Assembly: GCA_003313425.1 (NCBI GenBank)
Contig: NHZP01000028.1
Coordinates: forward strand, 1 to 64,000
Reading direction: 5' to 3'
DNA from: Pseudopyrenochaeta lycopersici
Lineage: Eukaryota > Ascomycota > Dothideomycetes > Pleosporales > Pseudopyrenochaetaceae
Length of the DNA stretch: 64,000 bases
In this document: positions 1 to 11,300 of the stretch, piece by piece
Layout of the letters: each line of letters starts with the position of its first letter
Numbering within the stretch: position 1 is the first letter of the stretch
Translations under genes and position numbers: made by a program
The notes under the pieces: model-generated
The model's database searches: none
Told to the model about the DNA's origin: nothing
The model's input: the letters and a program-made list of their open reading frames with translations, nothing else

Positions 1-22
1 AACCCTAACCCTAACCCTAACC
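1..22. repeat. Telomere repeat array (C-strand, chromosome end)
   Basis: The window opens with about three and a half copies of CCCTAA, the C-strand of the TTAGGG telomere used by filamentous fungi, read from the chromosome end inward. The array joins the inside of a retrotransposon pol gene at base 23. The intact copy of that element, 29,664 bases further in, shows the same sequence from the equivalent of base 23 onward. The two CC bases at the junction are shared by telomere and element. The short length probably reflects read or assembly trimming. Confidence 0.93.
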
Positions 23-2542
23 GCACACTTCGCAGTTTCGAACAAATTGTCGCACGTCACTCGCAGCACCCGACCAAAAGAACTGCCTTGATAGGATTGC
101 GTAGGTGAGATCTCTCCCAGGGTGTCCAGTAATATGCGAGTCGTGGATATTTTGAATGATCTGGGTGCGTAGTGGTTCGCAATTTGGAATCCAGATCCTT
201 CCTCGAAATCGTAGCAAGCCTCTCTCGTCCACGGAGCATTCCGCCATGCTTACGGATTTCTCTTTCTGCAGATCTACTGGAAGGTTTCTCTCTTTGCGTA
301 TTACCAGGGTAGTGAGCTCTCGGTAGAGTTTGTCCTGCTGTCGACTCTTATGCCATAGTTCTTGCATTTGGTCATCTTCGAACAGTCGTACACTCTTCGC
401 AAAATCGATATTGGTTAGTGATGAGGCGAGAGATAGGACTTGAGTGTTCCTGAGGTGCTTATTCTGAAAGAGCCGTTTGAACCGAGATCGGAGGCGTTCG
501 TCGTCATAGTTGGCGGGCAGGTCCTGTTCTCGTCGTGACAATGCGTCAGGCTTTCCCATCATCTTCCCGGGCTTCCATTCGAGGGTGAAGTTGAACCTTG
601 AGAGGAATTCTGACCAGCGCACTTGTCTCTCTGATAGTTGTCTCTCAGTGTAAAAGTATTTCAGGTTCTTGTGATCAGTTAAGATAGTGAAGTGCTTAAC
701 CATGTGCAACTCTGGCTCCCAGGCTTCCAAACAACGGACGATAGCAAGGAGCTCCTTATCGTGGATTGGGTAATTAGCTTCTGTCGCTGAGTGCTTCTTA
801 GAATAATAAGCAACAGGTTGCCAATTGCTGTTCTTGTCCTTCTGTAAGAGTAAGCCACCAGTAGCGTGTCCAGACGAATCTGCTTCCAACAAGGTCTCCT
901 TTTCTGGATCAAAATGAGCCAATATTGGTGCTGTGATAAGGAGCTCTTTGATCTTCTCAAATGCTTCTTGACACGCTTCGTCCCATCGGAAGGGGACGTC
1001 CTTTCTTGTTAGATTAGTGAGGGGTTCAGCGATATCGGAGAACTCTGGTATAAAAACTCGGTAAAAGTTGGCGAATCCAATAAACCCTCGTACGGCCTTC
1101 ACGGACGATGGCGTGGCCCAATCACGTATGGCGGCAATCTTGTCGGGGTCAACTCGTATTCCGACTTCTGCCTCAATAATGTATCCAAGGTATTTGACTC
1201 TCTTAGTTTCGAACTCACACTTGTCAATATCAATCTGGAGTCCGGCGTCCATCAGACGTTGAAGGACTCTTCCAACCTTCTGCCGGTGGTCTTGGAGGGA
1301 CCCTGAGGAGTAAATCAGGATGTCGTCGATGTATGCAGATACAAAGTCGTCCAAGTAATCCTGCAGAACACTATTTATATACCGCTGAAAGGCAGCGGGT
1401 GCTCCTGTTAATCCAAAAGGAACTACGCGCCATTCGAACAATCCGTATCTCGTCCGGAAGGCTGTTTTCCATTCTTCTCCTTTCGCTAGTCGTATCTTGT
1501 GGAATGCTGCAATGACGTCAAGCTTCGTGAACCATCGCGCCTTCGCTACGTTTCTCAATGTTTCAGTGAACAACGGGAGTGGGTAGCGGTCCTTCTTAGT
1601 GATGTTGTTCAGGCCACGATAGTCTACGCAGAATCGGACTCCTCCTCCGGGCTTTTTGACCATTAACACTGGCGCGGCAGCCGGCGAGTTGCTGGCTCGA
1701 ATGAACTCTTTATCTAACAGCTCAGTGAGAGTCTTCCTTAATACGAGCAGTTCTTCTCGGCCCATGCCGTAGAGAGGTCCCCAAGGAATCGTTTTTTCAG
1801 ATCCGTTCTGGTCTTTCTCAATCTCAATGTGCAGATCGACACCCTCCCTGTGAGGTGGTAGCTTCTCCGCTAGGTGCTGATCAAAAGCCTTCAACCACTT
1901 CTGGTAATGAGGTGGCAGTTTGACCTTAGGGTCCGATCGTTTGCGTGGCTTCAGAGCTTTCTCGATATCTGCGATCGAGACAGCGTATACTCCTGTATCA
2001 AGATTGATACCTTCCTGTCGGTTCTTCCTACGATTTCTTCTTACTTCAGCCAGAAACGCACTAGCTATAAGTTGTGCGGCCTTGAACTGGGGCGGCCTGC
2101 GCAACGTCTTCTTGCGGTTCCAAACGCGGATGCCAGACACGCCGATGTCCAAGCAGCCCCGTCTTGTAGAGATAGTGACATCAGCATCTTCTAGCCATGG
2201 GTTTCCGAGGATTAGGTCGTACGTGAGGCCAGGGACTACGTAAAAGAAGATGCGCTCCTGCTGGTGTCCATCTATATCGATTGAGGCGTAGGTGATAGTG
2301 TTCAGGATTGTCGTTGATTCTGCGTTCTTCCCTGCGGCTCCTTCTAACCGGCGCGGTGCTATCTTCAACGATGGCAATCTCAGAGATTGAAAGAGTCGTT
2401 CACTTATAGCGGAGTAGCAAAGGCAGCCTGAGTCTACGAGACCGGTAACGAAGTCAGTTCCATTAAGTCTAACGTCCACTAAAAAGGGGTCACCGTCCAT
2501 CTTTGCTCTTCCTTCCTCTTTCCATTCTCTCTGAGCTGCCAC
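23..2542 (-). pseudogene. pol of chromovirus copy 1, 3'-truncated
   Basis: The minus-strand frame encodes aspartic protease (VDSG near residue 37), reverse transcriptase (YIDD near residue 404), RNase H and the integrase zinc-binding region, where it runs into the telomere after the CEVCG of the HHCC finger. The DDE core and chromodomain present in the full copy are absent. The first codon of the open frame after the gag stop is not ATG. As in copy 2, the frame follows gag through one in-frame UAG at 2549-2551. Without integrase it cannot transpose on its own. Confidence 0.92.
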
Positions 2543-2548
2543 GTAGTC

Positions 2549-3703
2549 CTATTGCTCTTTGTCAGCTTCGTCTAGCTCGTCTTCAATAGCAGCGCTTGTA
2601 ACCGCGGCGCTTAACGCGGCTTTGACGCTGGTGTACATTGGTCGGATAGCGGCTGCTAGCGGGCATGTTACTATTCGGCACCGGCTGCGGCCGCATCGAA
2701 GGCAACGCCCTTCACGGCGTCGAGCGTCAATCTCTTCCTGGCCAACCCACTTTGCTCGTTTCCCAAGTAGCTCTTGGTCTTCCGGACGCTTTGAAGGGTA
2801 TCCGTTTACGTTGCCTTTGTCGCGGAGGCGGACAGTGTTCACTTGGGTTGGAGTAGGTGGTGTTGGTTCCCATTCCATCATGTCTTCGCGGTTGAATTGC
2901 ATGGCGGCCTTGCTACTAGTAGTTGTTGGCAACGTAGGTACTTGGGCGTCTCTGATAACGCTTCTCTTCTTCGTCCACTGGCCATATAGCTCCATGTCGT
3001 TACTTAGGTTTGCGCACTTTTGGACAAATCCCATATATGTATGGTTGTCGCCTCCTGATGTACCTACTAGCTTGTCTCTCATCTTGTTGTTGAGCGCGTT
3101 GCGCAGATAGGATGTCTTAGCGACGTCGTCCCATCCCTCTGCGTCAGCGTTGGCTATCTCCCTTTCGAACCGGGGGTAGAAGGATATGAAGGTCTCGTCT
3201 TCTTTCTGGCGAATGGAATGTAGATTCTGGATTGCTTTTTCTTTCCGGTTGCGCTCACCGTAGAGGAGGTCAAGACGGTGAAGAAGTTCGCGAGGATTTG
3301 GAGACTCTTGTTTGTTTGCCATCTCGTAGTATGTAGTAACGTTGATTTTTGCTGTTCCTTCAAGGCGTGCATAGATATAGCGTAGTTGAGCCTTCGAGCT
3401 CCCTATAGCTCGCGCATCTTCTTCAATCTTAGCTTCCATCTCTAGCTTCCATCCTCGCCATTGTGATTTGTTGCCGCTGAACATTGGAGGGTGGGGAAGG
3501 CGTGACTTCACAGTTACCGGGGTAGGTTCGGGCGACGGCGTTGGGGCGGCAGTGGCGCGTGGTGTAAGTTCAGGCGTATTAGATGGCTGCTGTAACTGCG
3601 TTTCCAATCGGATGCTTATATCGTCGAGTTTGGCGAACAACTGCTGGACTAGTTGGTCCATGTTATTAAGCCGCATATTGACTTCTTCGGTAGGGTCCTG
3701 CAT
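2549..3703 (-). CDS. Gag of chromovirus copy 1
   Basis: A 384-residue capsid/nucleocapsid protein starting at an ATG 44 bases inside the LTR border. The N-terminus is a short coiled region with Pro/Thr linkers. The middle matches the retrotransposon gag fold: a FSG..SQWRGW-type start, then YPRFEREIANADAEGW. The C-terminus has a zinc knuckle with C-X2-C-X4-C-X4-C spacing, so Cys replaces the usual His. It ends in UAG with pol continuing in the same frame. It is identical to Gag of the copy at 32213-33367. Confidence 0.92.
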   Translation of the reverse strand: MQDPTEEVNMRLNNMDQLVQQLFAKLDDISIRLETQLQQPSNTPELTPRATAAPTPSPEPTPVTVKSRLPHPPMFSGNKSQWRGWKLEMEAKIEEDARAIGSSKAQLRYIYARLEGTAKINVTTYYEMANKQESPNPRELLHRLDLLYGERNRKEKAIQNLHSIRQKEDETFISFYPRFEREIANADAEGWDDVAKTSYLRNALNNKMRDKLVGTSGGDNHTYMGFVQKCANLSNDMELYGQWTKKRSVIRDAQVPTLPTTTSSKAAMQFNREDMMEWEPTPPTPTQVNTVRLRDKGNVNGYPSKRPEDQELLGKRAKWVGQEEIDARRREGRCLRCGRSRCRIVTCPLAAAIRPMYTSVKAALSAAVTSAAIEDELDEADKEQ

Positions 3704-3747
3704 AATGCTTTTTCAGTGTCCTCGTCAGCTGCGAGATCTTGGTTGTA

Positions 3748-3920
3748 TGTGAGCGGTCTCTAGTAACTGGATTCCAGCTATCTAGTCCAGATGCTATCTA
3801 CAACCAAGATAGGAAGAAAAGAGGAGAATTGGGTGCCACGCGAGGTACAAAGTTTTCCGTGCACGAGCCGTATATCCGTGCACGACGGCGCAGCCTCGAG
3901 CACTGGCCTAGCCCGTTACA
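3748..3920 (-). repeat. LTR (5' LTR of chromovirus copy 1)
   Basis: A 173 bp LTR, beginning TGTGAG and ending GTTACA on the + strand, that matches both LTRs of the complete copy. The next bases, GAACA (3921-3925), would be half of the 5 bp target duplication; the other half lies beyond the telomere and is gone. Confidence 0.93.
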
Positions 3921-6084
3921 GAACACAATATTGATAGGAGCGGCAAGCCTCTACCAAAGAAGGGATCAATCGACAAGCAGTTAGTTAATCAACCAAAGAA
4001 GAACCTCTCACAGGTTGTCTGGGCGCCAGACTTTATGTTGTTTAAAATGCTTCTAATTCGGTGGATCGTGTTCTGCCATATCGCCTTTGCTCAGCTTGAA
4101 AATGGTTACTTTTTGGAGCTTCTTACATACCTTAATCGTAAGCTTGCAAAGCTCATCCCTGGCCGACATACCATTCGAAAATGGGTTATCAATGAGTTCC
4201 TAAAACAGAAGAAAAGCCTACGGAAGGAGCTACGTTGTGCCCGTTCAAGTATCCACCTCTCATTTGATCTTTGGACGTCACCAAATTGCCACGCAATTAT
4301 TGCTATCTGCGCTCACTACGTCGATCAAAACGGCGCCTTGCAAACCAAGCTGATAGCACTCCGTCGCGTTGAAGGAGAGCACTCTGGTGAGAACCAGGCG
4401 GCTATTGTATTAAAGGTGATCAAAGAATATGGAATTCGGAAGAAGATTGGCTACTTCATGCTTGATAACGCATCTTCAAACGATACCTGCGTTGATTGTA
4501 TTTTACGCAAGCTATATCCAAACATGACCGAGAAACAGCGCAAGAGTCGTCGCCTCCGTTGCCTTGGACACGTCGTTAACCTTATTGCCCAGGCCTTCCT
4601 CTTAGGAACGAAGTCGGATGAAGCTTTAGAAGAGCTGGAACTTGCATATTTAAGGAAGGACTACGACAAGATTGCTGCGTTTTGGAGAAGGCGTGGCGCC
4701 CTAGGACGCCTCCACAACGTTGTTCGGTATATTCGAATGACGCCTCAGCGCCGTTCTGAGTTTAGAAGATGTGGGATAGGTGGTACGTGGGCGCTCTTCG
4801 ATAATTTGGAGGTGAGTGATTTTGTAGAGCAAACTAACCAATTAGAAGCCGTGGAACACTAACTACTAATAGCTTATTCAAACCAACTCTACACGTTGGA
4901 ACACCTTTTTTGTATCAATCGGCCGAGCCCTTAATTGCAAGCAACGGATTGAACGCTTCTGTGCCACCCATATACCTAGACGCGGCGTTGGTATCGAAAA
5001 AGATCGCCTTAACGCTCAACATTGGCTTCTCCTTGAACAGCTTCATACATGCCTCCAACCGTTCTATGAGGCCACACTTTTGACCCAAGGACAAAAGGAT
5101 ACACTCTGCCGATATTTCACAACGTTGGACTTTGTTCTACAAGAGACGTATAGGGCTCAGGCATATTTTCAGGAGCAAGTCCAAGAGCACCCCGAGAGGG
5201 ATGAATTCAATATTTTAGCAGCTGGAGCAGCTACTGCTTGGGAAAAGGCAGAGACCTACTACAATCTAGTAGATGAATCTCCTGCTTATTACGCCTCCCA
5301 CGTCCTTCGGCCTGCAAAGAAGTGGCTCTGGTTTCATGAGCAATGGGACGATCATGAAGAGAAAAAGAATTGGCTGGTTAATCGTAAGATTACTCAGGGC
5401 GTTCGGGAACTCTGGGAGAGCGAATATAAAGGGAAGAACACCGCGGAGTTGTTGAGTGATAAAAACCAACCACAGAAGCCACAGAAACCTCGTCAATCTA
5501 ACGACTTTGGTCGCCTTCGAGCTCACGAAGAAGTCAAGCAAAAGGCCTCTGCCACTTCAGATCGATACACGGCCTTCATTAACACTGATCCAGAGGATGA
5601 AGAAGACGTCTTGGCGTACTGGAATGCCCGCTATACCACACAACCTGATCTTGCTCGATTTGCGCTCGATATGCTGTCTATACCAATAATGTCGGCTGAA
5701 TGCGAACGCGTATTTAGTAGCGCCAAACTCCTTATCTCTGACACCCGTAACCGACTTTCTGTTGATATTATTGAGGCCAACGAGTGCCTTAAAGGGTGGT
5801 ATGGCCGCCCGAAGGAGGAGACAACGGATGTAGATATTCGGCAGGAGCTTGGTAAGGAAATAAGAGGTCTGGGGGGAACAGATGTTGTATATAGCGAGAA
5901 GGATGATGGTATATCTGCGGAGATGAATTCCGATCAAGAACCACCTAAAGAGGTGCTGGAGGAGGCTCAGGAGGAGGCAGAGGATGAGATTCGAATTAAT
6001 GATGATCAAGAGCTGAGTGAACCTGATGAGGATTGGCTTAGTATGGATGAGGATGGTGAGGTTTTCTTTAAGGATGTAAACTAG
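3921..6084 (+). pseudogene. hAT transposase (one intron, N-terminus missing)
   Basis: The reading frame is open from the LTR junction at 3921 to 4811. An intron of 61 bp (4812-4872; donor GTGAGT, branch CACTAAC, acceptor TAATAG) then joins exon 2 (4873-6084). The splice keeps the frame and restores the conserved STRWNTFF block. Visible hAT features are a FDLWTSPN block, the LDNASSNDTC region with a DDE aspartate, RCLGHVVNLIAQAF, and the C-terminal dimerisation domain (LSIPIMSAECERVFSSAK). About 700 residues remain. The BED zinc-finger N-terminus was cut off by the retrotransposon. The tail is very acidic. Confidence 0.88.
4812..4872 (+). other. Intron in hAT 1 transposase
   Basis: 61 bp intron: GTGAGT at the donor, CACTAAC branch site about ten bases from the TAATAG acceptor. 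Splicing joins exons that are otherwise in different frames and removes an in-frame stop, and the joined peptide matches the hAT TRW motif. Confidence 0.85.
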
Positions 6085-6245
6085 CGTTCAATATTATGCC
6101 AAAGCTCCACCATCCCTACTTATTTTTACCTGGATTTGGATTTACTTGGTTTGGTCTGGATAATCCAGTAAATCCAGCTGGTTTATCTGGACTGGACTGG
6201 ATTCGACCTCAAAATCCAGTCCAGTCCAGACCATTTACATCACTG

Positions 6246-9200
6246 CTTCCATCTTCCCCCCACGCCCGGCACAACTGACACCCTACCCGCCACTCCTCCA
6301 TCAACTCCACCAATGCCTCCACCTCTGCTGCTTCTCTGCACTGCCGCTCCATCTCTTGCTCCGCCAACCATTTCCGCCCCCTGCCCTGCTGCTCAAACTC
6401 CATCTTTTCTGCTGTCGCCCACTCCTCTTCCTGCGCCCTCCCTACCCCTGGCCTCGCGCAACGTTGACACCGCTCCTCATCCTCCTCGCACTCCCACCGC
6501 GTGTCCACCCCATCCACTCCATCCGCCCCATCCATCGCCTGGTCAATCACCTTCCGCATACACCCCTCTCCCGCAATCAAATCCTGCATCTCTGCCTCCA
6601 CGTCCTTGCCAAACTTACCATACACCCTCCCTTGTCGTGTTTTCCGATACCCTCGCATGATGATTGCCTCACTCGGCTTACCATCACGCCCTGCCCGGCC
6701 ACTTTCTTGTGCGTAATGCCGCATCTTGCGGATTGTGCCTATGTGAACTACCGCGCGGATCGTCGGCGCATCGATCCCTAACCCTAACGCGTTGGTCGCT
6801 GTGAACACCTGCTGTTGTCCACTGGTTAATTGTTTGACAATCTCCTTCTTCTCTTCGATACTGCCAACTTCCCGATGGTAACAAACGGCCCCTAACTTCT
6901 TGGCCATGTCTTTTGTTCGCTTCACTAAACCGCAATACACAACAACCTGGCCGGGCAACGGGTACTTATTCTTCAAATCCTCCACCAAATGCTGGACTGC
7001 TTGCTGCTCGTCGGCTGTGTCGTACGCATGTACTCGATATCGGATGTTCTTACGCGTCGTCTGTCCGCGGAACCACTGGCACTGCCTCTTGGACGGTAAT
7101 CCCATCACGTCGATGAACTGCTGCTCTTCGCTGGGCCGCAATGTCGCCGTTAAATACACCATCTGTGTCTCCACTCGAACCAAACTTCTCAACTTCAACA
7201 TCCGGCTACGGAAACCGTCCAACGAATCTAATACGGCATGACACTCGTCCACCACAATCCGATCCAAACGTCCCATCAACCGCTGTCGGGTGATGTAATC
7301 GCCAAACATCTCGCCCACCGCTGCCTCGGGCGTTACAAACATGACTTGCGCGGACTCGTGCGGCCGTCGACTGTTCCATTCTGCACTGACAATGCCCAAC
7401 TGCTCGCACCGCTCTTTCATGTCGAACCGCAATGCAACCAACGGAACAATCACGATCGTCACCCCGGTGGACACCGACGCTGGCAACATGAACAACACGC
7501 TCTTGCCGGCCCCTGTGCCCATGATGGCTACTACTGGGCTCTTGTGCTGCATAATCGCTTGGATGGCTGGCCTTTGGACGCTGCGGAATTCGGCCTGGTC
7601 CCCCAACAAATTCTTCAACTCGGCGTCTACGTCCACCAACCGCATCATCTTCCACCGACGGTATTCTTCCTCTACTGCTTCTTTACGGGCTGCTGCTGCC
7701 TGCGTGCCTTTCCGCGGTTTCATCGACATGGTGGACGGAATCTGCAAAAACGCATGCCACTCCATGCTGGCCAAACGTAACCCGACCCTCTTCGCCTCGA
7801 CGCTGAACATGGCCTCCGTGACGGGTCGTCCGTATATGCCGCCGGCCATGCGGCTGCCGTGACCTGTCTGGATGTCGAAAAACTCATCTTCGTTTTCTGA
7901 ACCGTCACTGTCCTCGTCGGCGTCTAAAAATGCCTTGACCGCGGCCCGGTTGTGAATGTATCGACGGTACATCGCCTTGGTGCCATGTCTCCACGCCTGC
8001 ACATTTAACTTGACACCCATATGCGGCAACGATGCTTTCTGCATCGCGTGCTTGACCCGGTTGGTGTTCCACAACTCTATGGGGCGCTGCTGGTCGTCTG
8101 GTTGCTCTGTATCGTCACCCGACTCGGCCCCCTCTTCCCACGAATCCTGGCTCGCTCGACCGACGCTGCGGCATCTGCTGTCTCTCTTTGCGCTCTTGCT
8201 GCGGCACTGGACGCTCTCGGCACCGCGTCTTCTTTTCCTCTCGGGTTTCTGCCAACCCTGCTCCGGCTGGGGCTCCCACATATATGCGCTCGTGTCTACC
8301 GCCTTGCCACGAACCGCCCCCTCGATCTGGTGCCAAAACGGGCTGGCGAACCACAAATAATAAACAACTAATTCGCCTACTTCGCGTGGTAAATATCGGT
8401 GGATTACTTTACCGTTGCCTGACTGTCCGATATTCTTGTGATATTTGGTAACAAACACTACCAACCCATCTTCGATAAAAATTCCTCGACTGTCACCATT
8501 CGCGCTATTTTTGTATTTGACCGTCACCAACTCCGTCGCCCGCGCTGGTGCACCTCCTGTCATATGGACTAACGCTGCCAACTTGTGTCGGGCTTCTTTC
8601 ATGGCTTGCCCGTATGCCTGTATGCGGTCCCGTAACCACACCACGCTTCCACCTCTGGGTAACGCCGCCCGTGTCACCTCAACGTCGATAAAACTATTTT
8701 GTATGGCCTTTTCCTTCTGTACCCGCTGCGCTAACCACTGCTTGGGATCATCTACGCTTGTGGCATTTTTGTTGCGCGGGTCTTCCATGAAACTCCACCC
8801 AACCCGCTGCTCGGCTGCATTGTCGACCAACCTTGCCCAATCGATGACTGGCAACGCCGTTGTGTCTTTGGCTATCGCGCCCTCGTCGTCTATCTGCAAC
8901 AACATTAAATCCCTTACAATCTGTTGTCGTGTGCTGGCCATTGTGCCGTGGATCATCGACCGCATTTGCGGCATGCTGAACCGGATGTTACGGTACAACA
9001 ACGTATCGCCGTTCCAATCGACCACTCCCTCTGCGTTCGTGTTGTACCGGATGTGGAATCCAAATGCCTTCAACCGCTGTATATAATCAATGGGCGTTGG
9101 CTTGCCATTGTAATCGGTCAACGTCATAAACCGCTGGGCCATCTCCTGCACCAAATGGAAATGGCTTGGTGCCATGGCTTTTGCATCTTCTGCTCCCCAA

Positions 9201-10579
9201 CCCTCGGCCATTAACTTGCCTACTTCTTGCTGCCGCAACTGGGTCGACTTGTACAACACCAACATGCGTGATGTGTTGACGATGGCGGCCTGCTTGGGCG
9301 TGTATACCAACGGGCTCAACCAACCGTCCTCGGCGCTGATCCCCAACACGGCCATACCACTGATCAACGCGCTCGTGTACTCACTGTCGCCCAAAAAATG
9401 GTCCAACAATGCTAACATGAACTGCAACACATGGCCCTCTAATTCCTCCTCCTGCGTCTCGTCCAACCTCTCCTCGTCGCCCTCGCCGTCCGACTCCATC
9501 TCCTCAAACCAATCCTCCTCCTGGTCCCGCCCTACGATCATCTTGATCTTTTGCAACCACATATCCTGCCTGCCACTGATGTGATACGGCGGTCTCTTTC
9601 CTTCCACCTCCACGTCGTCGTTGCGGCTGCTGACAACGGGCAACTCGTGGGTCCGCCAAATGTATGAAATAATCTCCAACCACCAATTGCTGTACCTGAC
9701 CATTGTTTTTCCTGTTTGCTGCGCATTGAACGGCTTCTCGTTGCCCTTGCCACCAAACTCTCGCCGATTGATGTACATCATGGCTGGTAACCCGACCACA
9801 CTTGCCTTGGACGCCTGCTGTGCCCGCCACATGACCATGCGTGCTGCCCAACATACCTCGTACAATGCGCGCTCCTTGGTCGTGGGCTTTGTCGCCATTG
9901 TTAACAACCAATCACGCTTCAACCCTTTCAAATGTCGGGCCCAACCCGCTCGATCCAACCACTTGCTAAAATCGTACCGGTCGTCGTTGGCTTGGATGGT
10001 GGAATTCTTCTTCTCTTCCAACTCCTCTAACTGGGCTGTGGCCTGGACCAACGACTCCTCAATCGCCCGGCTTACGTCCACGTCCGCGTCGCCTGTGTGC
10101 TGGGCCTCTGTGGCTGCGCTGACCTCAAACAATCGGCCCATCTTACTGGTGTTTTGGAACTTTTGGCATGACACGGTTGCCCACATGGTTCGCGTGCCTG
10201 ACGGACGCCCTGGCTTCGGCCGACTGTCCCCCTTCCAACCATGCTCTTGTCGACAATGCTCTTGGATACGTTTGATGCTACGATTAACGTACGGGCACTG
10301 CTGGCAACGCAATCCGTCGTGGTACACCGGCAAATGGGGCAACGGGCTGGACTCTGGGCTGGGGTAAACAACCTCGTCTTGGGTCATGGCCCATTGTTGC
10401 AATGATGCCTCTGCCTGTACTACCTCGACGATTTCCCAACGTGTCCTGCGAACATATTCCTGATGCTTGGTGTCTAAATGGGTCTTCAACTGGGATTTAA
10501 TAACACCCTGTTGGTGGCTCTTGCATACGGCGATGCGCTGTGCTGGCAAATACTCAAAAATGCTGGTAAACTGCTCCAT
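6246..10579 (-). pseudogene. Telomere-linked RecQ-type helicase TLH1, C-terminus cut by hAT 1
   Basis: A single-exon gene starting at ATG 10579. N-terminus: OrsD-like Cys/His region (VCKSHQQGV...HLDTKHQ) and a second Cys-Cys-His-His finger (CQQCPYVNRS...EHCRQEH). Middle (about residues 668-915): GGAPARATEL, then WRHGTKAMY, then GHGSRMAGGIYGR, which resembles a tyrosine recombinase. C-terminus: superfamily 2 helicase with Walker A GTGAGKS (about 1023), DECH (about 1112), TATL (about 1148) and QESGRAGRDG (about 1295), followed by Cys pairs. The frame runs a few codons into the hAT terminus and stops at 6209; compared with TLH2 about 130 C-terminal residues are lost. The helicase core is complete, so partial function is possible. 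It is transcribed toward the telomere. Confidence 0.9.
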
Positions 10580-11050
10580 TGTATTAATCTACATGGACAA
10601 TATATACTCTATAAAATTGCCCTTTCTCTTCCTTATATGGTTGCAATCCTCGCGGTCGTTCTAACGGAAATTACTGTACTTCAATGAACTTTCTTTTTGT
10701 GATGCCTTGTCTATCACGCTGTCGGACTCTCCCCCGGGCACTTTGTATGGTGTCTCGAAACCCTAATCTTGGCATTGTTACTCAACTCAAACGCGCACGG
10801 CCTACCCTAACAACCACGAAAACCATTACACTTTTCATTAGATATCTCACGACATACTTGTCCAATCGTCATGAAAGTTGGTTCAATCAACGCAACGGAG
10901 TTAGATGCATTAGACTGTAAAGTTGCAGCGCAATCCACGCAAGTTCAGACCTTAATCCCATTGATATTATCGACCTTAGGGATTAAGGCCCCAACTGCTA
11001 GGGTTTTTCAGGGGATTAACCCCAAAAACGACCTTAATCCCTTCGGTCTT
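10580..11050. promoter_or_regulatory. 5' flank of TLH1
   Basis: I see no gene here. The segment directly upstream of TLH1 contains TATA-like stretches on the coding side (tatatactctataaa near 10601) and some telomere-like words (aaccctaatc near 10760). It also holds a small inverted repeat around 10955-11040 (ttaatccc / gggattaa). It probably carries the TLH1 promoter; that is inferred from position only. Confidence 0.4.
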
Positions 11051-11300
11051 TGCTGTTAGCGGTTACCGAATCCCTACTATCTTCCTCCCTCTATACTAAA
11101 TCCTATCGCTTTACTCTCTTCTTTCTTAACCTTATAAAACCGGTTACCGAATCCCTACTATCTTTCTCCCTCTATACTATATCAAATCGCAACCCTCTCC
11201 TCTTTCTTACCCCTCTAAAAGCGGTTAGCGAATCCCTACTATCTATCTCTCAAAATACTTTATATAATTACTTAACTCTTCTTTTTCTTTTCTAATTAAT
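11050..11300. repeat. Decayed tandem repeat, about 80-90 bp unit
   Basis: Three recognisable units begin with the word cggttaccgaatccctact (or a one-base variant) near 11059, 11141 and 11221, each followed by a pyrimidine-rich stretch with ctctatact. More weakly related units (ctctactatctccctctatact near 11390) continue into the G-poor tract, so the repeat grades into it. Confidence 0.6.

Larger units (their letters stand above)
23..3920 (-). mobile_element. Chromovirus LTR retrotransposon, copy 1, truncated by the telomere
   Basis: This is a partial copy of the element at 28353-33584, at a constant offset of 29,664 bases with no indels, and its translated gag and pol agree residue for residue. 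It keeps the 5' LTR (3748-3920), gag, protease, reverse transcriptase, RNase H and the start of integrase. The rest of integrase, the chromodomain and the 3' LTR are missing because telomere repeats replace them. On the inner side it interrupts a hAT transposase frame directly after the LTR end at 3920. The matching outer target duplication is lost. It can make Gag but not a working integrase. Confidence 0.95.
3921..6245 (+). mobile_element. hAT transposon 1, 5' part lost to retrotransposon and telomere
   Basis: The remaining 3' part of a hAT-superfamily DNA transposon. Its inner terminus reads, in reverse complement, CAGTGATGTAAATGGTCTGG, a CAGTG-type hAT inverted repeat, followed by several tgga-ctgg subterminal repeats (6150-6235). 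It interrupts TLH1, whose reading frame runs into this terminus. The eight bases after it (6246-6253, cttccatc) would be the target duplication, but the partner is lost. The small element at 26069-26676 has a related terminus and C-terminal coding remnant, so both belong to one family. Confidence 0.85.

Noticed and set aside
3748..3920. Solo LTR
   Set aside because: It is continuous with gag and pol of copy 1; the other LTR is lost to the telomere.
6313..10367. Several + strand frames of 60-250 codons within the TLH1 region
   Set aside because: Antisense to the helicase gene and without own motifs; the same applies to frames opposite TLH2, TLH3 and pol.
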